Part shown: positions 1-5,110 of the stretch, in pieces
Layout of the letters: every line of letters begins with the position of its first letter
Position numbering within the stretch: position 1 is the first letter of the stretch
DNA from: Candidatus Zhuqueibacterota bacterium
GTDB taxonomy: Bacteria > KSB1 > UBA2214
NCBI GenBank assembly: GCA_022706175.1
Contig: JAKJDB010000242.1
Location: 1 to 5,110 of the forward strand
Direction of reading: 5' to 3'
Length of the DNA stretch: 5,110 nucleotides
Notes under the pieces: model-generated
Database searches by the model: none
The model's input: the letters and a program-made list of their open reading frames with translations, nothing else
Told to the model about the DNA's origin: nothing
Program-made: the position numbers and the translations under genes

Positions 1-1
1 A

Positions 2-553
2 GAGAAAACCGTGGCGGTGAAAAGTCGAATCACCATCAAACCATTGCCCGGCTACACGGTGGTGGATGAGCTGGCGTTCGATCCGGATTCCGTAACCGTG
101 GCTGGTCCGGCCTCGGTCATCCGCACCATCGACGCGGTGTATACGCAGGAAAAAGTGCTGGAAAAAATAAAACGCCCGGTAGCCGGTGAAATCAAGTTGA
201 CCGTTTCGCCGGAACAGCGGATCGAGTTGTCGCGCACGGCCACGGCGTTCAGTCAGGATGTGCAAAAATTGATGGAAAAGCGCATCAGCCGCATTCCGAT
301 CCGGGTGATCAACGCGCCGGAGGAGGTCAGCGCTTTTGCTATTCCCGCTACGCTGAGTCTGATTGCAGAAGGCGGCGTTCATCGCATCGCCGCACTGACG
401 GAAAAAGAGATCAACGCCTATATCGATTTTCCTCGCGCAGCGGATCGCGGCGGCGCCGATTACCTGGCTTATGTGGATCCCTTGCCCGGCGTTCGTTTCC
501 GCTCCATCGAACCGAAGCGTTTCAAAGTGATTCTCGAAAGAAAAAATAAATGA
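2..553 (+). CDS. YbbR-like domain protein, C-terminal part (5' end outside window)
   Basis: This is the C-terminal part of an extracytoplasmic YbbR-like protein. The frame is open back to the window edge (Glu-Lys-Thr before the first GTG at 11), so the true start, and probably an N-terminal membrane anchor and further repeats, lie upstream. Counting from the GTG at 11, residues about 1-95 form one YbbR-like repeat with the typical P-x-x-GY followed by FDPDSVTVAGPASVI, where the family has a 'P..V.v.Gp.s.v' pattern. Residues about 96-180 form a second repeat ending PLPGVRFRSIEPKRFKVIL. No catalytic residues are expected. In Firmicutes the YbbR protein CdaR modulates the diadenylate cyclase CdaA, and the two genes are often adjacent; a cdaA gene just upstream is therefore plausible but cannot be seen. 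The stop codon overlaps the tsaD start by four bases (ATGA). Family assignment is by motif memory; the role is inferred. Confidence 0.8.
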   Translation, partial: EKTVAVKSRITIKPLPGYTVVDELAFDPDSVTVAGPASVIRTIDAVYTQEKVLEKIKRPVAGEIKLTVSPEQRIELSRTATAFSQDVQKLMEKRISRIPIRVINAPEEVSAFAIPATLSLIAEGGVHRIAALTEKEINAYIDFPRAADRGGADYLAYVDPLPGVRFRSIEPKRFKVILERKNK

Positions 554-1536
554 TCCTGCTGGGCATAGAATCTTCCTGTGATGAGACCTCCGCAGCCGTG
601 ACCGATGATCGCCGCATTTTGTCCAATATCATCGCCACACAAAAGATTCACGAAACCTACGGCGGCGTGGTGCCCGAGTTTGCCTCCCGCAGTCATCTCA
701 AACAGCTGGGCGGCCTGGTGCGCCTCGCACTGCAGCAGGCGGGCCGAAGGTTGACGGATGTGGACGCCGTCGCCGTCACCTACGGTCCCGGACTGGCCGG
801 CTCTTTGTTGGTCGGCCTGGGTTTTGCCAAGGGGCTGGCGGTGAGCCTGTGCAAGCCCTTCATCGGCATCAATCATCTCGAAGGCCATTTGCTGGCAACA
901 GAAGAAGAACTGGACCACCCGTATATCTGTCTGCTGGCGTCTGGGGGACACACCCTGCTGATTCTGGTGGAAGGCGCGCTGCGGTACCGTGTGATCGGCC
1001 GCACGGTGGACGATGCAGCCGGAGAGGCTTTTGACAAAGTGGCCAAACTGCTCGGCCTCGGTTATCCCGGCGGACCGCTGGTTGAAGCATCGGCCGTGCG
1101 CGGCCAAGCCGCGGCGGTGGCGTTTCCGCGCGCTTTGATGGACGAGGGCAATTTGAATTTCAGCTTCAGCGGTCTGAAAACCGCGGTGCTCTATCACTGC
1201 CGCACTCTTTCCACCGAGGCGCTGCGTGCAGCGATCCCGGATATCTGCGCCAGTTTTCAGGCAGCGGTCGTCGATGTGTTGATTCATAAAAGCCTGGCCG
1301 CACTGCGCCGGCATCAGAGCCGCACACTGGTTCTGGCTGGAGGCGTTGTGCGCAACACGTTTTTACGCAACCAGTTCGAACAGACCTGTCAGCGGGAGCG
1401 GATCTCCCTGGTGATTCCGCCGTTCGAGTTGTGTACGGACAATGCCGGCATGATCGCACGGGCCGGCTATGTGCATCTGGCACGCGGGGAGCGCTCGGGC
1501 CTGGAGCTGGACGTAGCGCCGAATCTTTCGCTATAA
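550..1536 (+). CDS. tsaD: tRNA N6-adenosine threonylcarbamoyltransferase TsaD
   Basis: TsaD (Kae1/Qri7/YgjD family) transfers the threonylcarbamoyl group from threonylcarbamoyl-AMP to A37 of ANN-decoding tRNAs, giving t6A. In bacteria it acts in the cytoplasm with TsaB and TsaE, neither visible here. The 328 residues match the usual length of about 330-340. Hallmarks in order: GIESSCDETS at 5-14; YGPGLAGSLLVGL at 78-90; metal ligands H109 and H113 in HLEGH; SGGHT at 131-135; DDAAGEAFDKVAKLLGLGYPGGP at 154-176, written here only as the family's nucleotide and substrate loop; FSFSGLKTA at 204-212; GGVVRN at 264-269; and the third metal ligand D297 in CTDNAGMIA. All expected ligands are present, so it should be active. 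The one small oddity is Val-Arg where many homologues have two small residues before N269. The start is fixed by an in-frame TAA at 547-549 directly before the ATG. No strong ribosome binding site is visible (only GAAAG about 10 bases upstream), so translation probably relies on coupling to the preceding gene. Confidence 0.97.
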   Translation: MILLGIESSCDETSAAVTDDRRILSNIIATQKIHETYGGVVPEFASRSHLKQLGGLVRLALQQAGRRLTDVDAVAVTYGPGLAGSLLVGLGFAKGLAVSLCKPFIGINHLEGHLLATEEELDHPYICLLASGGHTLLILVEGALRYRVIGRTVDDAAGEAFDKVAKLLGLGYPGGPLVEASAVRGQAAAVAFPRALMDEGNLNFSFSGLKTAVLYHCRTLSTEALRAAIPDICASFQAAVVDVLIHKSLAALRRHQSRTLVLAGGVVRNTFLRNQFEQTCQRERISLVIPPFELCTDNAGMIARAGYVHLARGERSGLELDVAPNLSL

Positions 1537-1555
1537 CGTTAAGCTGTTTGCGTCA

Positions 1556-1577
1556 CGGACGGCACCTGGACCGTCCG
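1556..1577 (+). promoter_or_regulatory. Hairpin between tsaD and the vWA gene
   Basis: A perfect 7-bp inverted repeat (CGGACGG / CCGTCCG) encloses an 8-base loop, 20 bases after the tsaD stop. No run of T follows, so it is not a standard intrinsic terminator. It could act as an RNA stabiliser, a processing site or a weak attenuator within the transcript, or be a chance GC-rich palindrome. The structure is seen; any role is inferred. Confidence 0.3.
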
Positions 1578-1583
1578 GATGAT

Positions 1584-1588
1584 AGGAG
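1584..1588 (+). promoter_or_regulatory. Ribosome binding site deciding the GTG start of the vWA gene
   Basis: AGGAG lies nine bases before the GTG at 1598. A stop codon in the same frame (TAG, 1583-1585) and the absence of any other start triplet between it and 1598 make this the only sensible start, and it keeps the first membrane segment whole. Confidence 0.75.
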
Positions 1589-1597
1589 TGTGGGTGG

Positions 1598-3784
1598 GTG
1601 CTTGACTTTCTTTCAAATATCGCCATTACCGTTTCCGGACGCTGGTACCTGTTGACCGCGCTGATCTGGTTGGCTGTTCTCGTATCCCTGTTCATCTATC
1701 GTCGTACGAATCCGCTTGTTTCATCTCCCCTGCGCATTCTGCTGATGATCTTGCGTGGTTCAGCCCTGGTGACCCTCCTGCTCGCCCTTTTTGAAACTCA
1801 AGTGACCTCCTCCTGGCAAGAGGACGTTCCCCCTTTGATTGCGGTTGCCATCGATCAATCCGCCAGCATGGCTACGGTGGATCAAAAAGGGCCGCGCATC
1901 GAGCAGCTGGCCCGGGCGCTGCGTCAGGATCTGCCGCAAGTCTGGACCGGGTCAATGACGCAAAAGTATTTTGCCTTTGACAGCCGGCTGCGGCCGTTGC
2001 GGCCGAGCGAATTGGATTCGCTGCGGCCCAGCGGCGACGTCACCGACATCACCTCTGCGCTCGAAACCATCCACAGCACCTTGCGCGAAAAAAATCTGCA
2101 AGCCATCCTGCTGTTCACCGACGGCAACTATACCCGCGGCGGCCATCCGAGCCGCTACGCGGCTGAAAGCGGCGTGCCGATCTTTTGCGTCGGCGTGGGT
2201 TCCACACAGCCGCCGCCGGATCTATCCATCACCCGCGTGCAGGCCAATTCCTTTGCCTATTCCGGCGAAGAAACCCCTATCCAGATCACCGTCACCGGCA
2301 CAGACCTGCCAACGGTCCGCGCCGCCGTCCAACTGATCGAAAACGATCAAGTCATCGCCTCCACCACTCTGCAGGCCGCCGGCTCGCCCTTTGAACAGAC
2401 CGTCACTCTATCATGGACCGCAGGCGGTGAAGGCCGGCACAAGTTGCGCGTACGAGTCTCAGGACAGGCCGAAGAATTGGCCCAGGACAACAACCAGCGG
2501 ACGGTGTATGTGGATGTGCTGAAATCCCGGCTGCTGATCACCCTGCTGGCCGGCTGCGTGACGCCGGAGATCTCTTTTATCACCAACGCGATCAAGGAGA
2601 ACTTGCGCTACCGGCTGCAGACTCTGGTGCAGAGAACAGACGGCCGCCTATACGATAGGGACGGTCAGCCGGCCGCCCTGGACAGCCTCGATCACACCGA
2701 TATTCTCTTCGCAGTGAACTATCCGACCTCGCTTACACCGGACGAAATGATTCATCAGGTGGAAAAAAGCTGGACCACATTCAGCCGGCCGATATTATTC
2801 ATGGATGGGGCTGAGACAGACTGGAAAAAGTTGGCGCGCTGGCAGCGTTGGCTGGCCATACGAACGGAAACGCTCCAGACGCAACCATTTTCGGCCACTG
2901 TATCGCTGACCCAGGAGGGCTCCCAACATCCGATTATGCAGATACCGGGCAGCGGCCCGGTGAGTGCGTCGGCATGGAACTTGCTGCCGCCAATCTGGGT
3001 GCATCACCGCATTCAGGGCGTTCGACCGGGCGCACAGGTGCTGGCCATGGCCGCAGGCGATGCCAGCCGGCCCGATGTCCAGCAGCCGCTGATCGTGGTA
3101 TTCAGCGACGGCATGGTCAACTCAGCCGCCCTGTTGGCCAGCAGCCTGTGGCGATGGGCGCTGATGATGAAAGGCATTAACAATGAGGACGAGCTCTACA
3201 TGGTGTTCTTCAACAACCTGATCCGCTGGCTGCAGATGGAAAAAAAGAAAGAGCTGGTCAACCTGTCCCTGAGCAAGAGCAGCTATGCTTTCGGCGAGCC
3301 GATCCCCATTCAGATCTCAGCGTATGATGTTCGCTTCAACCCTGTCGCGAATGCTTCGGTCTCCCTGTTGATGGAGAAACAGGGGACGTCCATGACCCTT
3401 TCCGCCGCTCCGGCGGGTAATGGATTGTACGAGGCGACCTTTCAGCCGGAATCCCCCGGCGAGTATGAGATAAAAGCCGTGGTGCAGAAAGACGGCGCCC
3501 TTTTAGGTACTGCGACAAGCCTGTTCTCCGTGGGCGCCTACAACGAAGAGCTCAGTGTTCGCATCTGCCAGCGTCCGCTTCTGCAAGGGCTCGCTGCGGT
3601 CTCCGGCGGTCGTTATGTGTCTGCAGACTCGCTGTACTCCCTGCGCGGTCAGTTGCCGGCGCAGTCTCTCAGCCGCGTCCGCAGCCGACGGCTGGACCTG
3701 TGGAATCATGGGGCCCTGCTGCTCTTTATCCTGGCCTGCCTCATCGCGGAATGGTGGCTGCGTAAATGGAAAGGCATGGTGTGA
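1598..3784 (+). CDS. Membrane-anchored vWA protein with amidotransferase-like and Ig-like regions
   Basis: This 728-residue protein has no gene name I recognise. Domain order: membrane segments at about 17-34 and 45-66; a vWA domain at about 78-202; a beta-rich, CARDB/BatA-like stretch at about 205-308; an alpha/beta region at about 311-545 resembling the class I glutamine amidotransferase fold; an Ig-like, macroglobulin-style domain at about 555-645; and a C-terminal membrane segment at about 704-719 followed by a basic tail. The vWA metal site looks complete: D86-x-S88-x-S90, T149 and D175 in FTDG. The amidotransferase-like part shows no G-x-C-x-G nucleophile motif, so it is probably non-enzymatic and used for binding. 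Two N-terminal membrane passes would place the vWA domain in the cytoplasm if both ends are outside, or outside if the N-terminus is; basic residues at 35-36 between the segments favour a cytoplasmic loop, hence a periplasmic vWA domain. Related proteins occur near MoxR/Bat-type clusters in several phyla; no MoxR ATPase is seen here. The GTG start is supported by AGGAG upstream. Layout is confident, function unknown. Confidence 0.85.
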   Translation: MLDFLSNIAITVSGRWYLLTALIWLAVLVSLFIYRRTNPLVSSPLRILLMILRGSALVTLLLALFETQVTSSWQEDVPPLIAVAIDQSASMATVDQKGPRIEQLARALRQDLPQVWTGSMTQKYFAFDSRLRPLRPSELDSLRPSGDVTDITSALETIHSTLREKNLQAILLFTDGNYTRGGHPSRYAAESGVPIFCVGVGSTQPPPDLSITRVQANSFAYSGEETPIQITVTGTDLPTVRAAVQLIENDQVIASTTLQAAGSPFEQTVTLSWTAGGEGRHKLRVRVSGQAEELAQDNNQRTVYVDVLKSRLLITLLAGCVTPEISFITNAIKENLRYRLQTLVQRTDGRLYDRDGQPAALDSLDHTDILFAVNYPTSLTPDEMIHQVEKSWTTFSRPILFMDGAETDWKKLARWQRWLAIRTETLQTQPFSATVSLTQEGSQHPIMQIPGSGPVSASAWNLLPPIWVHHRIQGVRPGAQVLAMAAGDASRPDVQQPLIVVFSDGMVNSAALLASSLWRWALMMKGINNEDELYMVFFNNLIRWLQMEKKKELVNLSLSKSSYAFGEPIPIQISAYDVRFNPVANASVSLLMEKQGTSMTLSAAPAGNGLYEATFQPESPGEYEIKAVVQKDGALLGTATSLFSVGAYNEELSVRICQRPLLQGLAAVSGGRYVSADSLYSLRGQLPAQSLSRVRSRRLDLWNHGALLLFILACLIAEWWLRKWKGMV

Positions 3785-3986
3785 TGATTGCTTTCTGCGC
3801 CGCCCTGCCTTTGCCGCTATATAGAATAGGCCGGTCATGGGGTGCGCCGGGAAACATTTATCTGCGGCTGCGTATAAGAGAGGAACGGCGAGCGGCCTGC
3901 GGCTAAACCACAGAACGCCTTTGTCGGCTGTCCGAGCGGAAAAAAAGATTGATAAATACGCGACTACCCGTTAACTTGAGGTTCTC
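3785..3986 (+). other. Intergenic gap of about 200 bases before the beta-barrel gene
   Basis: No convincing gene, tRNA or known riboswitch is recognisable here. The stretch shows CGAGCGG twice (3889-3895 and 3933-3939), several copies of CGGCT, and CCGG pairs at 3832-3835 and 3847-3850 that could make a weak stem. An A-rich run (3940-3946) leads into TTGATA at 3949-3954. Seventeen bases on there is only a poor -10 match (TAACTT), and it lies very near the start codon, so no promoter is claimed. Being the longest gap in the window, it is the most likely place for a promoter or leader of the downstream envelope genes. Confidence 0.4.
3978..3981 (+). promoter_or_regulatory. Ribosome binding site deciding the TTG start of the barrel gene
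   Basis: GAGG sits five bases before the TTG at 3987. A TAA in the same frame at 3972-3974 rules out any earlier start, and the first in-frame ATG (residue 26) would delete the whole signal peptide. TTG is therefore the best start despite being a rare initiation codon. Confidence 0.65.
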
Positions 3987-5045
3987 TTGAAATCTTTAAC
4001 AAAACGATCCCTTCAGCTCCTGTGGCTGCTCCTGGCCGGGTCTGTGTGGAGCCAGGTAACGATGATGGGCGGCAAGGGCCAGTTGCGGCTTTTCGACGCC
4101 GAAAACAGCTTTCCGGGGCACCTGTATGTCAACGGACTGTACAGTCTGTTTTTGGAAAAACATGACTATCCCCCTGCCGACGGAGTCGGCGACACCCGCA
4201 GTGTGCTGGTCAAGGATAACACCTTCAACCTGAGCCTGACGTTGGGCCTCAGCAAAGGGGTGGAGATCTTTATCCATACTGTGCCCTATCAGGACAATCA
4301 AAAGGACCTGTGGGGACCCATCGGAGACACTCGTTGCGGCCTTAAGGTGCATATACCCAACCAGGGGGCGGCGATGCAGCTGGGCATGGCCGGCTATGTG
4401 CAGATCCCCACCGCTCCGCATCATCCGATGCCCTACGAGCCCTATGCCGCCGACGCCTTTGGTTGGACCATGCTCGGCATCCTCAGCCTGGACCTGAAAA
4501 ACACCGGCCAGGCCCTGCCGTTGAAATTCTCGCTGAACCTGGGCTATCGCGATATGGACTGGCGGGATCAGTATTTTTCCGACCAGGAGGATCAGCTGGT
4601 CGCCGGCATCGGCTTCAAGTTCCCGATACGATCGTATCAATTTTACTCTGAGGTCACCGGAGACATCTTTATCAACCACTCCGACATCAGCCTGCGGCAG
4701 AACTTTATCCGCCTATCTCAAGGCGTTCGCTTTTTGGGATACAAAAATTTTATCTTTGACCTGGCCGGCGACTTTCGTCTCACCGGCTATCGCCCCACCT
4801 CGGCGGAAGTGGGGCGCAACGCGCTGCTGCAGCGCTATGCCGATTGGAAAATTCTGCTCGGCGCAAGCTACCGCACCACGCTGTTCACCCGGCTGACGCC
4901 GGAGGAAAAAAAGACCCGCGCGCTGCAGGCGGAAGAAAAGAAAAAACTGGACGAGATCCGCAAAAAACGTGAAAAAGTGGCGCAGGAGATGGAAGAGCTC
5001 AAGAAAAGCATAGAGAATGAAAAGAAGGAAAAGCAACCTTTCTAA
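3987..5045 (+). CDS. Probable outer-membrane beta-barrel protein with charged coiled-coil tail
   Basis: I do not recognise a named family. The 352-residue product starts with a clear signal peptide: basic residues at 2-7, a hydrophobic core at 9-20, and likely cleavage after S22 (V-W-S before Q23). Residues about 30-300 alternate short amphipathic strands with aromatic ends and polar turns, for example NLSLTLGLSKGVEIFIHTV at 81-99, LGMAGYVQI at 132-140, and FIFDLAGDFRLTGY at 255-268, as in outer-membrane beta-barrels. From about 304 the sequence changes abruptly to a Lys/Glu-rich heptad-like helix up to 350, ending QPF. A tail after the last strand would be in the periplasm, where it could bind an envelope partner; this is inferred. 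The final residues PF carry the aromatic C-terminus typical of barrels, but it is separated from the barrel by the helix, so its role as an assembly signal is doubtful. The single cysteine is C117. The TTG start is required to keep the signal peptide. The 3' end overlaps the next gene. An alternative reading is a periplasmic beta-rich protein. Confidence 0.7.
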   Translation: MKSLTKRSLQLLWLLLAGSVWSQVTMMGGKGQLRLFDAENSFPGHLYVNGLYSLFLEKHDYPPADGVGDTRSVLVKDNTFNLSLTLGLSKGVEIFIHTVPYQDNQKDLWGPIGDTRCGLKVHIPNQGAAMQLGMAGYVQIPTAPHHPMPYEPYAADAFGWTMLGILSLDLKNTGQALPLKFSLNLGYRDMDWRDQYFSDQEDQLVAGIGFKFPIRSYQFYSEVTGDIFINHSDISLRQNFIRLSQGVRFLGYKNFIFDLAGDFRLTGYRPTSAEVGRNALLQRYADWKILLGASYRTTLFTRLTPEEKKTRALQAEEKKKLDEIRKKREKVAQEMEELKKSIENEKKEKQPF

Positions 5046-5110
5046 CGACACGCCCACGCCCCTCGCCCGGCTGCTGCTGCTGACTTGTGTCCTCGCCGCC
5101 GGTGTTCCGG
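5017..5110 (+). CDS. Start of an exported or membrane protein, cut by window edge
   Basis: An ATG at 5017 opens a frame that runs to the window end without a stop (31 codons). It reads MKRRKSNLSN, then DTPTPLARLLLLT and CVLAAGVP: a strongly basic N-terminus, a short polar linker and a hydrophobic segment, which is the shape of a signal peptide or N-terminal membrane anchor. The other two forward frames are less likely: one runs into a stop codon (TGA at 5081-5083) and the other is arginine-rich. The start overlaps the last 29 bases of the barrel gene in a different frame. The ribosome binding site is poor, since AGAGA lies directly against the ATG and GGAAGAG is about 20 bases away, so translation may depend on coupling. 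The cysteine at residue 24 follows Leu-Leu-Thr, which is not a good lipobox. Function cannot be judged from this fragment. Confidence 0.5.
   Translation, partial: MKRRKSNLSNDTPTPLARLLLLTCVLAAGVP

Noticed and set aside
469..1314. 281-codon open frame on the - strand opposite tsaD
   Set aside because: It lies opposite a clearly functional tsaD, is rich in His, Gln and Arg as expected from an antisense shadow of GC-biased codons, and shows no recognisable motif.
1556..1577. Hairpin after tsaD as an intrinsic terminator
   Set aside because: No T-tract follows, and the next gene's ribosome binding site begins only seven bases downstream.
1971..2394. Overlapping + strand frames within the vWA gene
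   Set aside because: They are arginine-, proline- and alanine-rich frameshift translations of the vWA domain, without motifs of their own.
2528..2557. Lipobox-like L-A-G-C after a hydrophobic stretch in the vWA protein (residues 311-320)
   Set aside because: It is 320 residues into the protein, and the hydrophobic stretch reads as the first beta-strand of the amidotransferase-like region, so lipid attachment there is not credible.
3818..3827. TATATAGAAT as a promoter -10 element
   Set aside because: No -35-like sequence lies at the right distance; the nearest TTG-containing hexamer (3788-3793) is more than 20 bases away.
3996..4679. 227-codon open frame on the - strand opposite the barrel gene
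   Set aside because: It is a shadow of the barrel gene, whose signal peptide and strand pattern make a much better case. No ribosome binding site or domain was seen for the reverse frame.

Overview
The window looks like ordinary chromosomal DNA of a Gram-negative bacterium. G+C is moderately high (about 55-60% by eye). All genes are on the + strand and tightly packed, and two of them use GTG or TTG starts. A signal-peptide-bearing beta-barrel-like protein implies an outer membrane. The combination of a YbbR-like protein, TsaD and a large membrane-anchored vWA protein with a glutamine-amidotransferase-like middle part recalls uncultured lineages of the FCB group (Calditrichota/KSB1-like). That placement is an impression, not something the sequence proves.

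Layout. Positions 2-553 hold the C-terminal part of a YbbR-like domain protein whose start lies upstream of the window. Its stop overlaps the start of tsaD (550-1536) in an ATGA junction; tsaD encodes the universal tRNA t6A threonylcarbamoyltransferase. After a 61-base gap with a short hairpin and a good ribosome binding site comes a 728-residue protein (1598-3784). It has two N-terminal membrane segments, a vWA domain with an intact metal site, an amidotransferase-like middle, an Ig-like domain and a C-terminal membrane segment. A gap of about 200 bases (3785-3986) without a convincing gene follows. Next is a 352-residue exported protein (3987-5045) that reads as an outer-membrane beta-barrel with a highly charged C-terminal coiled-coil tail. 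Its last 29 bases overlap the start of another gene (5017 to the window edge), of which only a basic N-terminus and a hydrophobic, signal-like segment are visible.

How the genes fit together. YbbR-like protein and TsaD are probably co-translated. The vWA gene may be read from the same transcript. The barrel gene and the following exported protein form a second, overlapping pair concerned with the cell envelope. I see no mobile element, CRISPR array, RNA gene or clear transfer signature. The most interesting items are the multi-domain vWA protein, the barrel with a charged coiled-coil tail, and the truncated exported gene overlapping it.
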